DNA of 64,000 nt from Aliarcobacter faecis (GTDB lineage: Bacteria; Campylobacterota; Campylobacteria; Campylobacterales; Arcobacteraceae), in contig NZ_CP053837.1 in the NCBI RefSeq assembly GCF_013201705.1, forward strand, positions 1,798,001-1,862,000, in the 5' to 3' direction. The position numbers and the translations under genes are program-made. Shown piece after piece: positions 54,136 to 63,815 of the stretch. The notes under the pieces were generated by a model. The model had not been told where the DNA came from. It did not search any database and saw nothing but the letters and a program-made list of their open reading frames with translations. Numbering within the stretch: position 1 is the first letter of the stretch; each line of letters opens with the position of its first letter.

Positions 54136-54533
54136 TATGCTATATCTTTTAGAGTTAATTGTGCTAAAAAATCATTTACTCTAAATTGTAAATTATTTAA
54201 AAGTGGCCAAATGTTACAAAGTTTTGCTTTATTATTTGGGCAAGAATCAATCGAGTCAGAACACTCAAAAACCATAGGATTTCGCTCTTCAGCAGCTACA
54301 ACTATCTCTAAAATTGTAAGTTGATCTATTGGTTTATTTAAAACAAAACCACCATTTACTCCTCTATGAGATATAACCAATTCTGCTTTTGCTAAATTTT
54401 GCATTATTTTTGCTAAAAATGATTTAGAGATTTCAAGCTCTTTTGATAAAATATCTACATTTATAGGTTCTTGATGTTTTGCAATTGATATTAAAGATAG
54501 TAGTGCATATTCACTTTTTTTTGTTAATAACAT
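54135..54533 (-). CDS. Rrf2-family transcriptional regulator
   Basis: A 132-residue winged-helix regulator: N-terminal LLTKKSEYALLSLISIA, a recognition helix around SKSFLAKIMQNL, the SHRGVNGGFVL wing and three cysteines C91, C98 and C106, which could hold an Fe-S cluster as in IscR or NsrR. Spacing (x6, x7) differs from IscR (x5, x5). Target genes unknown; it heads a three-gene operon. Confidence 0.88.
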   Translation of the reverse strand: MLLTKKSEYALLSLISIAKHQEPINVDILSKELEISKSFLAKIMQNLAKAELVISHRGVNGGFVLNKPIDQLTILEIVVAAEERNPMVFECSDSIDSCPNNKAKLCNIWPLLNNLQFRVNDFLAQLTLKDIA

Positions 54534-54601
54534 ATTATAATTTTTCCATTATTCATAATTTTTCTTTATTCTACAAAAACTATGATTAATCTTTGTGTAT
54601 A

Positions 54602-54637
54602 AAAAAAGGGACTATGAAAAACCATAGTCCCTTTTTT
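54602..54637 (-). terminator. rpsO terminator
   Basis: AAAAAAGGGACTATG and CATAGTCCCTTTTTT pair around a six-base loop. Flanking A and T runs allow termination in both directions; leftward it ends rpsO. Confidence 0.85.
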
Positions 54638-54654
54638 AAATTTCTAAAGAAAAA

Positions 54655-54927
54655 TTATTTTGCTCTAATTCCTAAAGAAGCAACTAATTCAGTAAATCTT
54701 GCATAGTCTGTTCTTCTTAAATATGTTAAAAGTTTTTTTCTTTTTCCAACCATTTTTAATAGACCTAATCTTGAAGAGTGATCTTTTTTAAATACTTTTA
54801 AATGCTCTGTTAAAGTTTTGATTTGCTCTGTTAATAGTGCAATTTGAACTTCAGCTGAACCTGTATCTCCATCTTTTTTTGCATATTTTGCTATAATACT
54901 TGCTTTTAATTCCTGATCTAAAGCCAT
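54655..54927 (-). CDS. rpsO: 30S ribosomal protein S15
   Basis: A 90-residue S15 binding 16S rRNA, with [36 protein letters not shown] as successive segments, and YLRRTD. Own promoter and terminator; AGGAGG precedes the ATG. Confidence 0.98.
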   Translation of the reverse strand: MALDQELKASIIAKYAKKDGDTGSAEVQIALLTEQIKTLTEHLKVFKKDHSSRLGLLKMVGKRKKLLTYLRRTDYARFTELVASLGIRAK

Positions 54928-54984
54928 TTTGACCTCCTAATAGGTATAATGTAAATTTATTTCCAAATGAAAATAGGTGCGAAT

Positions 54985-54990
54985 TTTATA
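54985..54990 (-). promoter_or_regulatory. rpsO promoter -10
   Basis: TATAAA followed by AT reading leftward, about 58 bases before the rpsO ATG, in the gap behind moaA. Confidence 0.45.
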
Positions 54991-55026
54991 TAAAGTTTGC
55001 TTTATATTTACTTTAAATTTCTTAAA

Positions 55027-55998
55027 TTATCCACCTGTTTGATAAAAAGCTCTTCCTGAAACTTTATTATCACTTGCATTTGACCATCTATTCTTTTCTG
55101 GTTTATTTTTTAAAACTAACTTTAAAACTTCTGTTGCTTTATCTATATCATTTGCTCTTATTGCCTCTTTTATACTCATTGCATCTTCAAAATATAAACA
55201 AGGAATCAAAAAACCTTCAGCTGTTAATCTAATACGATTACATGATGAGCAAAAATCATCTTTGTGTGGTTCGATTATTCCAAACTCATATCCATCTTCT
55301 AAAGCATAATATTGAGCTGGAGAAGTTGTATCTCTTAGAACTTTTACAAAATTTGGATATTTTTTAGAAATAATTTCTAAAATTTCATTCGAAGTTAAAC
55401 CTTTTGCACTATTTTTTGCAAAAGAGTTCTCCATAAACTCAATATATCTAACTGGAAAACCCTCTTTTTTACAAAACTCTAAAACCTCTAAAATATCAAT
55501 ATCATTTATCCCTTTTAAAGGTACACAATTTATTTTTATTTTTAATCCTACCTCTTTTGCTTTTCTTATACCTTCTAAAACTGTATCTAAAACATCTTTT
55601 TGTGCTATTTGTTTTGCTCTTTCTTGATTTAAAGTATCAAGAGATATATTTATTCTTTTTAATCCTGCATTTTTTAATTTTTGTGCCATTTGTGGAAGTA
55701 AAAAACCATTTGTCGTAAGAGCTAAATCTATATCACTTTTATAATCACTTATTAATTTTATAAAATAATCTAAATTATCTCTTAAAAGAGGTTCTCCTCC
55801 TGTGATTCTAACCTTTTTTATACCCTCATCAATACTTACTTTTATAAATTTAAATAGATCTTCATAAGATAATAAATTCTCTCTAGGAACCCAAGAAAAT
55901 GGTTTCTCTGGCATACAGTAATGACATCTAAAATTACATCTTTCAGTTACAGATACTCTTAAATAGTCATGCTTTCTTCCAAATCCATCTATAAGCAT
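55027..55998 (-). CDS. moaA: GTP 3',8-cyclase
   Basis: A 323-residue radical SAM enzyme starting molybdenum cofactor synthesis. The SAM cluster is C21-x3-C25-x2-C28 (CNFRCHYC), the second cluster lies in [19 protein letters not shown] (near residue 250), and the C-terminal GG essential for MoaA is present. Its cofactor serves NapA, encoded nearby. Confidence 0.97.
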   Translation of the reverse strand: MLIDGFGRKHDYLRVSVTERCNFRCHYCMPEKPFSWVPRENLLSYEDLFKFIKVSIDEGIKKVRITGGEPLLRDNLDYFIKLISDYKSDIDLALTTNGFLLPQMAQKLKNAGLKRINISLDTLNQERAKQIAQKDVLDTVLEGIRKAKEVGLKIKINCVPLKGINDIDILEVLEFCKKEGFPVRYIEFMENSFAKNSAKGLTSNEILEIISKKYPNFVKVLRDTTSPAQYYALEDGYEFGIIEPHKDDFCSSCNRIRLTAEGFLIPCLYFEDAMSIKEAIRANDIDKATEVLKLVLKNKPEKNRWSNASDNKVSGRAFYQTGG

Positions 55999-56010
55999 TC
56001 AAATCCTTTT

Positions 56011-56928
56011 TTAATTTAACCTTTGCCAAGCTTCATCAAGATTAGCTACTCTTTTTGCGAAAATAAGATATAAAGCTACATTAAATTTCGCTAATTTTAA
56101 AATCTCATCATCATAATTTCTTAAAATATTTAAATTCTCTTCCAAAGTTATATTTTCAAAAGTTCTATCAAAATTTATTCCATAATCTTTTAAGAAAAAC
56201 TCTGTTTCCAAAATTTGTCCATCTTTTTTTTGCCAAAATTTTGAATCTTTAAATATTTCAATATCACCTTCATTTCCTCTTATAACCGTAATATCTTTAA
56301 AATCATTTTCAAACATATCAAGATATTTAGATACATAAGGCTTATGAAATGCCCCACAAACTCCATATTCACTCTTAGATGGATTTAAAAGCTTTTCAAC
56401 TGTATTAAAAGCTGTTCTTAATCTAAGTTCATTTCTAAGAGATGTTAAACTACTTAGTTCGTTTAAGTATTCTACTCTATCAAAGTAGTGTAAATATTGA
56501 CCCTTGTCAAAATTTTCAAATATATCTTTTGTAGTAATTCCTTTTTTTGCTGGTTGTAATAAATCTCCACTAATAACAAGATTTAATTTTTCTACATCGC
56601 TATTTTTTTTGAAAAACTCTTCTAAAATAGTCTCATATAAAGGAAATAAATATGGGTATTTTTCTCTTCCATCAAAGTTATATCCTAAATTCAAAGAGTT
56701 TGGAACTTCTTTATATTTAATAAAACTATTTAAAGCTTTAATTGCTCCTTTAAACTCTTCACTAGTCTCAAGTTTTACTCTCCAAGCAATCAAAAAAGCA
56801 CCTATTTGTGCTTCTGTTAGTTCTTGCTTTAATATCTGTCTAACTATTTCATAACTCTCATCAAAAGTTAAATCTCTATTTCCTTTAATTCCAGTTCCAA
56901 CTGCTTTTATAAAAATTCTAAAATCCAT
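56011..56928 (-). CDS. TrpD-like phosphoribosyltransferase-family protein
   Basis: About 305 residues with the N-terminal helical domain of glycosyltransferase family 3 (LTFDESYEIVRQIL, LTEAQIGAFLIAWR), followed by a poorly conserved catalytic half: the glycine-rich GTGGD loop of TrpD is missing. It resembles YbiB-like proteins, whose relatives bind nucleic acid. The ATG at 56928 has GGAGAG upstream and is preferred to one 42 bases earlier. Thirteen bases ahead of moaA. Confidence 0.72.
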   Translation of the reverse strand: MDFRIFIKAVGTGIKGNRDLTFDESYEIVRQILKQELTEAQIGAFLIAWRVKLETSEEFKGAIKALNSFIKYKEVPNSLNLGYNFDGREKYPYLFPLYETILEEFFKKNSDVEKLNLVISGDLLQPAKKGITTKDIFENFDKGQYLHYFDRVEYLNELSSLTSLRNELRLRTAFNTVEKLLNPSKSEYGVCGAFHKPYVSKYLDMFENDFKDITVIRGNEGDIEIFKDSKFWQKKDGQILETEFFLKDYGINFDRTFENITLEENLNILRNYDDEILKLAKFNVALYLIFAKRVANLDEAWQRLN

Positions 56929-56978
56929 TGTCTCTCCGATTATATAGCGTTTTAATTGTCTTTTGTACAAGCTTAATA

Positions 56979-56984
56979 TATACT
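56979..56984 (+). promoter_or_regulatory. Promoter -10 of the Crp/Fnr-sensor operon
   Basis: TATACT lies 30 bases before the regulator ATG, with AGGGA as ribosome-binding site. No clear 5-4-5 site of the napA type is present here. Confidence 0.45.
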
Positions 56985-57013
56985 TGCTTAAATAAAACTA
57001 TTTAGGGATTTTT

Positions 57014-57679
57014 ATGACACTTCAAGAGAGTATTCAAAGTTTAGATTTTTTTAAAAATCTAAATAATAATCAAATAGAATTACTAAGCAATTTTTCACAT
57101 ATATCAAAATATGACAAAGATACAATTTTATTTTATGAAACAGATGTAAAAAATCATCTTCTTTTTTTGGTTAGTGGCTTAATAAAAATTTATAAATATG
57201 ATAAATTTGATAATGAAATATTTTTATATCATATTTACTCTAATTCACTTATTAGTGAACTTAGCTCTATTAATAGTAGTGATATTTACTGTTTTTCAAA
57301 TGCCTCTTTTATAGAAGATTCAATAGTTTTATCTGTAGATTTTTTAAAACTACAAGAACACTTTTTAGATAATAATATTCTTGTAAAAGAGCTTATGAAC
57401 TCTCTTTTAAATAAGAGTCATCAACTTCAATGTTTAGTAAATAGAGAGTTGGTTTTTGATGCAACAGCAAAAGTTGCTTATATGTTAGTTCAAGATTTAA
57501 AAATGTTTAATAGCTTAAAAAGACAAGAAGTTAGTTTTATGCTACACATTCAACCTGAAACTTTATCGAGAGTTCTAAAAAAACTTTCAAGAGATGATAT
57601 AATTGATATTGAAAATCAAGAGATTATAATTAAAAATAAATTTGCATTAAATTCAATTTTTACGGGGGTAGCAATATGA
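57014..57679 (+). CDS. Crp/Fnr-family regulator of the nitrate locus
   Basis: A 221-residue regulator: cyclic-nucleotide-like sensory barrel (about 15-120), dimer helix, and a HTH with QPETLSRVLKKL, whose E-x-x-S-R pattern equals that of Fnr and predicts TTGA half-sites. The Fnr iron-sulfur cysteines are absent, so it is not a classical oxygen sensor; NssR/Dnr-like nitrogen-oxide sensing is plausible. It overlaps the NarX-like gene by four bases and lies upstream of napA. Confidence 0.88.
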   Translation: MTLQESIQSLDFFKNLNNNQIELLSNFSHISKYDKDTILFYETDVKNHLLFLVSGLIKIYKYDKFDNEIFLYHIYSNSLISELSSINSSDIYCFSNASFIEDSIVLSVDFLKLQEHFLDNNILVKELMNSLLNKSHQLQCLVNRELVFDATAKVAYMLVQDLKMFNSLKRQEVSFMLHIQPETLSRVLKKLSRDDIIDIENQEIIIKNKFALNSIFTGVAI

Positions 57680-58668
57680 AAAAAAGTAGCATTAGTACAA
57701 AAATCAAAATATTAGGAATTTTATTTACTCTTTTAATGAGTAGTATCGTTACAACAACAATCTATTTAAATAATAAAAATCAAAAAGATGCAATGATTAT
57801 AAATATTGCTGGAAAACAAAGAATGCTAACTCAAAATATCTCTAAAAATATATTCTACTTATACTCAAATAAAACAGCTAATCAAAATGAACTAGATGAG
57901 AGTATAAGCGAGTTTATATACAACCTTTCAAGTCTAAAAGGTGGTAATAATTTAGATAAATTAAAAGATTCCCCAAATATAAAAATAGATAAACAGATGT
58001 TAAAAGTTGAACTCCTTTGGACAAATTTTCTTAAAAATATAGAACTCTTCAAAGAGCTACTTTTAGATGAATCTAAAAAAGATGAACTTACAAATATTGT
58101 AAACAATATTTATAATTCAAACTCTATTTTGTTATCTGAAGTTGATGCTCTTGTAAGCCTTCATACAATAAATAGTGAACAAAAAATAAACTTTTTAAAA
58201 AATACTCAATATTTCTTCGCTCTTTTAATAGTTTTACTTATTTTATATAGTTTTTTAGAGCTAAAAACTATGGAAAAAAATGCTCTAAAATTTATTGAAG
58301 AGTCTAAAAAAATAATGGATCAAGATTTAGAAGAGCCTTTAAAACCACTAAAAATTGAAGCTGAAGGAGAATTAATAGAAGCTAGTAATATGTTCAATAG
58401 CTTTTTAAATAAAATAAATAGTGCAATTATTGATTCAAATAGTGCCCTAGAACAATCAAAAAATGCTTCATATAAACTAGAAGAACTAACAAGCGAATTT
58501 GATGAGATTATAAATGAACTTCAAGATAAAAGTGATATCTCAAAACAGCTAAATAGAAGTGAAGATATAGCTATTCAAACTCAAGAACAACTCCTTCACT
58601 CAAATAAAAGATTAATGGAACTTAAAAACGAACTTGAAAAAATTATGCTATTTTGTAAAAGTAAATAG
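57676..58668 (+). CDS. NarX/PilJ-type nitrate sensor without an output domain
   Basis: A 330-residue membrane protein. Helix 1 (about 10-31) and helix 2 (178-196) enclose a four-helix periplasmic domain with a NarX P-box-like segment NIAGKQRMLTQNIS (43-56). After a HAMP-like stretch the C-terminus (about 240-330) is only coiled coil: no kinase, methyl-accepting or cyclase domain. It is translationally coupled to the Crp/Fnr gene, which may be its partner (inference). Confidence 0.82.
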   Translation: MKKSSISTKIKILGILFTLLMSSIVTTTIYLNNKNQKDAMIINIAGKQRMLTQNISKNIFYLYSNKTANQNELDESISEFIYNLSSLKGGNNLDKLKDSPNIKIDKQMLKVELLWTNFLKNIELFKELLLDESKKDELTNIVNNIYNSNSILLSEVDALVSLHTINSEQKINFLKNTQYFFALLIVLLILYSFLELKTMEKNALKFIEESKKIMDQDLEEPLKPLKIEAEGELIEASNMFNSFLNKINSAIIDSNSALEQSKNASYKLEELTSEFDEIINELQDKSDISKQLNRSEDIAIQTQEQLLHSNKRLMELKNELEKIMLFCKSK

Positions 58669-58714
58669 TTTATTTATTTTTACAACTTATAAATTACTTA
58701 ATTGATTAAATAAT

Positions 58715-58728
58715 TTGACTAGTGTCAA
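58715..58728 (+). promoter_or_regulatory. Crp/Fnr-type operator of the nap operon
   Basis: TTGAC-TAGT-GTCAA, a perfect 5-4-5 dyad. Its centre lies about 41.5 bases before the start predicted from the -10, the classic class II activator position. The half-site TTGAC agrees with the E-x-x-S-R recognition helix of the upstream regulator. Confidence 0.65.
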
Positions 58729-58750
58729 GGCATTTAATTCCCCTATTTGT

Positions 58751-58756
58751 TAATAT
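58751..58756 (+). promoter_or_regulatory. napA promoter -10
   Basis: TAATAT, 35 bases before the napA ATG; AAGGAG is the ribosome-binding site. Predicted start near 58763. Confidence 0.5.
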
Positions 58757-58791
58757 TTATTGTTTAAAAATTTATTTCAAAAGGAGAAGAA

Positions 58792-61602
58792 ATGTCACTT
58801 TCAAGAAGAGATTTTCTAAAAAGTTCAGCAGTAGCAAGTGCAGCAGCAGCTATTGGTATGAGTGTACCATCAGAGCTTCAAGCACAAGCATCTAATGCTG
58901 AAAGTGGTTGGCGTTGGGATAAAGCAGCCTGTAGATTTTGTGGAACAGGTTGTGGAATTATGCTTGCAACAAAAGAGGGAAAAATTGTTGCAGTAAAAGG
59001 TGACCCAGCAGCTCCTGTTAATAGAGGGCTTAACTGTATTAAAGGATACTTTAATGCAAAAATTATGTATGGAGCTGATAGACTTAAAACTCCTCTTTTA
59101 AGAGTAAATTCTAAAGGTGAATTTGATAAAAAAGGTGATTTTGCTCCAATATCATGGAAAAGAGCTTTTGATGAGATGGAAAAACATATTAAAAAAGCTT
59201 TAAAAGAGAAAGGTCCAGAAGGAATTGGTGTATTTGCTAGTGGTCAATATACAATTATGGAAGGTTATGCAGCGCTTAAAATGATGAAAGCTGGATTTAG
59301 ATCAAATGCTATTGATCCAAATGCAAGACACTGTATGGCAAGTGCGGTTGTTGGGTTTTATCAAACATTTGGTATTGATGAGCCAAGTGGTTGTTATGAT
59401 GATATTGAACTAACAGATACTGTTGTTTGTTGGGGTTCAAATATGGCTGAAATGCACCCTATTTTATGGTCAAGAGTAACTGATAGAAAATTAAGTGATC
59501 CTGAGAAAGTAAAAGTTATAAATATCTCTACTTATAGACATAGAACTTCTGATATTGCTGATATGGAAATAATTTTTACTCCAAATACAGATTTAGCTCT
59601 ATGGAATTATATTGCTAGGGAGATTGTTTACAATCGTCCAGAAGCTATTGATTGGGATTTTGTAAAAGAGCATATTGTTTTTGCTGCAAGTCCAGTTAAT
59701 ATTGGCTATGGAATGAGAAGAAGTGACGAGAAATCTATAATAGATGGAAAATATTCAAAAGCTGAAATGGAAATAATTTCTAAAGAGATGGAAAAAACTG
59801 TCTCTGAAACAGAAGCTCCAGCTCTTGCTCCTTATGGATATAAAGCTGGTGATAAAATGGTAAATAAAAACACTGGTCTTGCTCACTGGGAGATTAGTTT
59901 TGAAGAGTACAAAAAATTCCTAGAACCTTATACTCTTGATTATGTTGCAAAAATCTCAAAAGGAGACCCTGATGAAGATATTGAAGTATTCAAGAAAAAA
60001 CTTCAACAACTAGCAGATTGGTATATTGAAAAAGATAGAAAAGTTGTAAGTTTCTGGACAATGGGAATGAACCAACACACAAGAGGAACTTGGGTAAATA
60101 CACTTTCATATAATGTTCACTTCTTACTAAATAAACAAGCACATCCTGGAAGTGGAGCATTCTCACTAACTGGACAACCTAGTGCTTGTGGAACAGCAAG
60201 AGAAGTTGGAACATTTACGCATAGACTTCCAGCAGATATGATGAATGAAAATCCAAAACATAGAGAAATTACTGAAAAAGTATGGAATGTACCACTTGGA
60301 ACTATAAATCCAAAAGGTACTCAACATATTATGAAAATTCATAGAGATATCGAAGATGGAAATATAAAATTTGCTTGGGTAAATGTTTGTAACCCATATC
60401 AAGACACAGCAAGTGCAACTCACTGGATAAAAGCAGCAAGAGAGATGGATAACTTTATCGTAACATCAGATGGATATCCTGGAATTTCTGCAAAAGTATC
60501 AGACCTTATTTTACCATCTGCTATGATTTATGAAAAATGGGGTGGATATGGAAATGCTGAAAGAAGAACACAACTTTGGAGACAACAAGTAGTTCCTGTT
60601 GGAGATGCTATGAGTGATACATGGCAATGGGTAGAGCTATCTAAAAGATTTACAGTAAAAGATGTTTGGGGTGAACAAAGCTTACTTAGTACAAATGGTG
60701 AGGTAAAACTTCCAAGTATGATTGAGGCTGCAAAAGCTATGGGATACAATGAAAATACAACAATGTATGAGATTTTATTTGCAAATAATAGAGCAAAATC
60801 ATACAAAGCAGACCAAAAAGACCCAATACAAGCTGGTTTTGATAATAGTGAAGCATTTGGAGATAATAGAAATGTACTAGGAAGTGATGGAAAACCATGG
60901 AAAGGTTATGGATTCTTTATCCAAAAATATCTATTTGAAGAGTATGCAGATTTTGGAAGAGGACATGCACACGATTTAGCAGATTTTGATACTTATCATA
61001 AAGTAAGAGGGTTAAAATGGCCAGTTGTTGATGGAAAAGAGACATCTTGGAGATTTAATACAAAATATGACCCTTATGCAAAACTAGCAAATCCAAATAG
61101 TGATTTTGCATTTTATGGAACATTAGCAAAAGAGTTAGCTCAAGGAGATTTATTAGGAGTTAAAGACCAAACTAAAAAATCTCTAAAAAATAAAGCAAAA
61201 ATCTTTGCAAGACCATATATGGATCCACCTGAAATACCAAATGAAGAGTATCCAGTATGGCTTAGTACAGGAAGAGTTTTAGAACATTGGCATAGTGGAA
61301 CTATGACTATGAGAGTTCCAGAGCTTTATAGAGCAGTTCCTGAAGCACTTTGTTATATGCACCCAGAAGATGCAAATAAATATGGTGTAAAACAAGGTGA
61401 ACTTGCATGGGTTGAAAGTAGAAGAGGAAAAGTAAAAGCAAGAGTTGAAACAAGAGGGAGAAATAGACCTTCAAGAGGATTAGTTTTTGTTCCTTGGTTT
61501 GATGAAAAAGTATTTATAAACAAAGTTTGTTTAGATGCAACTTGTCCACAATCAGGTCAAACAGACTTTAAAAAATGTGCGGTAAAAATTTACAAAGCAT
61601 AA
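58792..61602 (+). CDS. napA: Periplasmic nitrate reductase catalytic subunit
   Basis: A 936-residue molybdopterin enzyme reducing nitrate to nitrite. A Tat signal (SRRDFLK, 4-10) is followed by the [4Fe-4S] ligands C47, C50, C54 and C82 and the molybdenum ligand C181 ([10 protein letters not shown]). Full length for the Campylobacterota type. It receives electrons from NapB. Head of napAGHB-F. Confidence 0.98.
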   Translation: MSLSRRDFLKSSAVASAAAAIGMSVPSELQAQASNAESGWRWDKAACRFCGTGCGIMLATKEGKIVAVKGDPAAPVNRGLNCIKGYFNAKIMYGADRLKTPLLRVNSKGEFDKKGDFAPISWKRAFDEMEKHIKKALKEKGPEGIGVFASGQYTIMEGYAALKMMKAGFRSNAIDPNARHCMASAVVGFYQTFGIDEPSGCYDDIELTDTVVCWGSNMAEMHPILWSRVTDRKLSDPEKVKVINISTYRHRTSDIADMEIIFTPNTDLALWNYIAREIVYNRPEAIDWDFVKEHIVFAASPVNIGYGMRRSDEKSIIDGKYSKAEMEIISKEMEKTVSETEAPALAPYGYKAGDKMVNKNTGLAHWEISFEEYKKFLEPYTLDYVAKISKGDPDEDIEVFKKKLQQLADWYIEKDRKVVSFWTMGMNQHTRGTWVNTLSYNVHFLLNKQAHPGSGAFSLTGQPSACGTAREVGTFTHRLPADMMNENPKHREITEKVWNVPLGTINPKGTQHIMKIHRDIEDGNIKFAWVNVCNPYQDTASATHWIKAAREMDNFIVTSDGYPGISAKVSDLILPSAMIYEKWGGYGNAERRTQLWRQQVVPVGDAMSDTWQWVELSKRFTVKDVWGEQSLLSTNGEVKLPSMIEAAKAMGYNENTTMYEILFANNRAKSYKADQKDPIQAGFDNSEAFGDNRNVLGSDGKPWKGYGFFIQKYLFEEYADFGRGHAHDLADFDTYHKVRGLKWPVVDGKETSWRFNTKYDPYAKLANPNSDFAFYGTLAKELAQGDLLGVKDQTKKSLKNKAKIFARPYMDPPEIPNEEYPVWLSTGRVLEHWHSGTMTMRVPELYRAVPEALCYMHPEDANKYGVKQGELAWVESRRGKVKARVETRGRNRPSRGLVFVPWFDEKVFINKVCLDATCPQSGQTDFKKCAVKIYKA

Positions 61603-61611
61603 GGATAAAAG

Positions 61612-62415
61612 ATGAATATAGTAAAAAACTATCAAGAAGATAGAAGAAAATTTCTTCTTAAAAGTGCTAGAGCATTAGGTCTAGCTATTCTTGGTGGTTT
61701 AACTTGGAGTGCATATTTAAGTGAAGTAAAGGCTAGTTCTTTAATACTTAGACCACCAGCAGCTCTTGCTGAAAGTGATTTTTTAGCAACTTGTATTAAG
61801 TGTGGTCTTTGTGTAGAAGCTTGTCCTTTTGATACACTAAAATTAGCAAAACCTGGTGATAATTTACCTTTAGGAACTCCTTTCTTTGTTCCAAGAGATA
61901 TTCCTTGTTATATGTGTGTTGATATTCCTTGCGTTCCTATTTGTCCAACAGATGCACTAGATGAGAAAAAAGTAAGAAATAGTGAAGGTGCATTTGAAAT
62001 AAAACAGATGCAAATGGGAGTTGCTGTTGTTGATATAAAATCTTGTGTTGCTTTTTGGGGAATACAATGTGATGCCTGTTATAGAGCCTGTCCAATTTTA
62101 GGAGAGGCTATAGAGATAGTTTATGAAAAAAATGAACGAACAGGAAAACATGCATTTTTAAAACCAGTTGTAAATACAGATATTTGTACAGGTTGTGGGC
62201 TTTGTGAAAAAGCCTGTATTACTGAAAAACCAGCAATTTTTGTACTTCCACGAGAAGTTGCTCTTGGAAAAGCAGGAGACCACTATATTAAAGGTTGGGA
62301 TGAAGAAGATGAAAAAAGAGTAAAAAATGCAACAATAGAGAAAACAAAAACAAATATCAATAAAAAGAATGCAATAGATTCGCTAAATAGTGATATGAAG
62401 GATTTATTAGAATGA
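61612..62415 (+). CDS. napG: Quinol dehydrogenase ferredoxin subunit NapG
   Basis: A 267-residue periplasmic protein with a twin-arginine start (EDRRKFLLKSARAL) and four [4Fe-4S] cysteine sets, such as CIKCGLCVEACPF and CTGCGLCEKAC. With NapH it oxidises menaquinol for NapB-NapA. Starts nine bases after napA. Confidence 0.96.
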   Translation: MNIVKNYQEDRRKFLLKSARALGLAILGGLTWSAYLSEVKASSLILRPPAALAESDFLATCIKCGLCVEACPFDTLKLAKPGDNLPLGTPFFVPRDIPCYMCVDIPCVPICPTDALDEKKVRNSEGAFEIKQMQMGVAVVDIKSCVAFWGIQCDACYRACPILGEAIEIVYEKNERTGKHAFLKPVVNTDICTGCGLCEKACITEKPAIFVLPREVALGKAGDHYIKGWDEEDEKRVKNATIEKTKTNINKKNAIDSLNSDMKDLLE

Positions 62416-63215
62416 AAAAGTATAGATTTTTAATAGCTAGAAGATTTACACAAATCTCTATTTTAGTTCTTTATAGTCTTGCAAATATATATGGAATAAA
62501 TATCTTAATGGGAAATTTAAGTGCCTCATTAATTTTTGAAAAAATTCCATTAAGTGACCCTTTTGCAGTACTTCAAATGTTATTTGCAGGTGCAATATTA
62601 TCTTTTGATATTTTACTAGGTGCTTTTTTAGTAGCTATATTTTACTTTATTCTTGGAGGACGAGCATTTTGTTCTTGGGTATGCCCTGTAAATATAATAA
62701 CAGATTTTGCAAATTATTTAAGAAGAAAGTTTAATTTCCAACAAATTCAGAAGAATCAACCAGCATCAAGAAATATTAGATACTGGGCAGTTGCACTTAC
62801 TTTGATTTTATCAATAGTTACAGGAGTAACAGCATTTGAACTTGTATCTCCTGTATCTATGGTACATAGAGGAATAATATTTGGTCTTGGATTTGGTTGG
62901 GCTACAATTTTAGTAATATTTTTGTTTGATCTATTTGTTTTAAAAAATGGTTGGTGTGGGCATATTTGTCCTCTTGGTGGATTTTATTCACTAATTGGAA
63001 GATTTAGCCTAATTAGAGTTCATCACGACCACGAAAAATGTACTGCTTGTATGAAATGTAAGGTTGTTTGTCCTGAAGTTCAAGTACTTCATATGATTAC
63101 AAAATCAAGTGAGCCTGTATTACAAGAGTGTACTTCTTGTGCTAGATGTGTTGAAGTGTGCGACGATGATGCACTTAATTTTTCAATAAGAAACTATATA
63201 AAGGATAAAAAATGA
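62412..63215 (+). CDS. napH: Quinol dehydrogenase membrane subunit NapH
   Basis: A 267-residue membrane protein with four helices, the CxxxCP motifs CSWVCPV and CGHICPLGG, and two C-terminal [4Fe-4S] sets (CTACMKCKVVCP, CTSCARCVEVC). Overlaps napG and napB by four bases each. Confidence 0.96.
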   Translation: MKKYRFLIARRFTQISILVLYSLANIYGINILMGNLSASLIFEKIPLSDPFAVLQMLFAGAILSFDILLGAFLVAIFYFILGGRAFCSWVCPVNIITDFANYLRRKFNFQQIQKNQPASRNIRYWAVALTLILSIVTGVTAFELVSPVSMVHRGIIFGLGFGWATILVIFLFDLFVLKNGWCGHICPLGGFYSLIGRFSLIRVHHDHEKCTACMKCKVVCPEVQVLHMITKSSEPVLQECTSCARCVEVCDDDALNFSIRNYIKDKK

Positions 63216-63814
63216 AGTTAGGAAAATTAACTTTAAGTCTATTTGTAGCTGCGATAGTTACAACAATTAGCTTTGCTGCAACAAAAACTATAAAAGATGA
63301 TTCTATTGGTCTTAGACAAGATACTTTATTCTCTGAAGATAAAGTTGTAAGTGATGAGACAAAATATGGGACAGATCCAGCTGGTGGAAGTACAAAAATT
63401 AAAAGAGCATTTGAAAATGCTCCACCTATGATTCCACATGATACAGAAGGAATGCTTCCTATTACAATAGATAATAACCAATGTACAGCTTGTCATGATC
63501 CAGCTGTTGCAGAATCAATGGGAGCAACTCCTATTCCAAAATCTCACTTTACAAGCTTTAGAGAAGCGGTTGCTATTGCTAAAGATGGTAATTTAGAAAG
63601 AGATGGAAAAGAAGTAGCAAATAGTAGTGATTTAAAACCTATTATTAAACCTTTAGATCATTTATCAAATGCAAGATTTAACTGTTCAGCTTGCCATGCT
63701 CCACAATCTAATAGTGTAAATGTTCCAAAAAACAACTTTGCACCAGAATTTAGAAGTAGCGATTTAAATGATAAATCAAACTTAATTGATGTTGTAACAG
63801 AAGGTGTAAAATAA
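63212..63814 (+). CDS. napB: Dihaem cytochrome c subunit NapB
   Basis: A 200-residue periplasmic electron donor to NapA. Signal peptide (cleavage about residue 22, SFAA), and two haem sites CTACH and CSACH with the MIPHD axial-ligand stretch. Start overlaps napH (ATGA). Confidence 0.96.
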   Translation: MKLGKLTLSLFVAAIVTTISFAATKTIKDDSIGLRQDTLFSEDKVVSDETKYGTDPAGGSTKIKRAFENAPPMIPHDTEGMLPITIDNNQCTACHDPAVAESMGATPIPKSHFTSFREAVAIAKDGNLERDGKEVANSSDLKPIIKPLDHLSNARFNCSACHAPQSNSVNVPKNNFAPEFRSSDLNDKSNLIDVVTEGVK

Positions 63815-63815
63815 A

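Noticed and set aside
56956-56970. TTGT-N7-ACAA dyad before the Crp/Fnr gene
   Set aside because: Spacing and half-sites do not fit the TTGAC-N4-GTCAA type, and the region is AT-rich; not convincing as an operator.
60166-60806. Open frames opposite napA
   Set aside because: Composition and overlap fit antisense shadows of the conserved napA frame.
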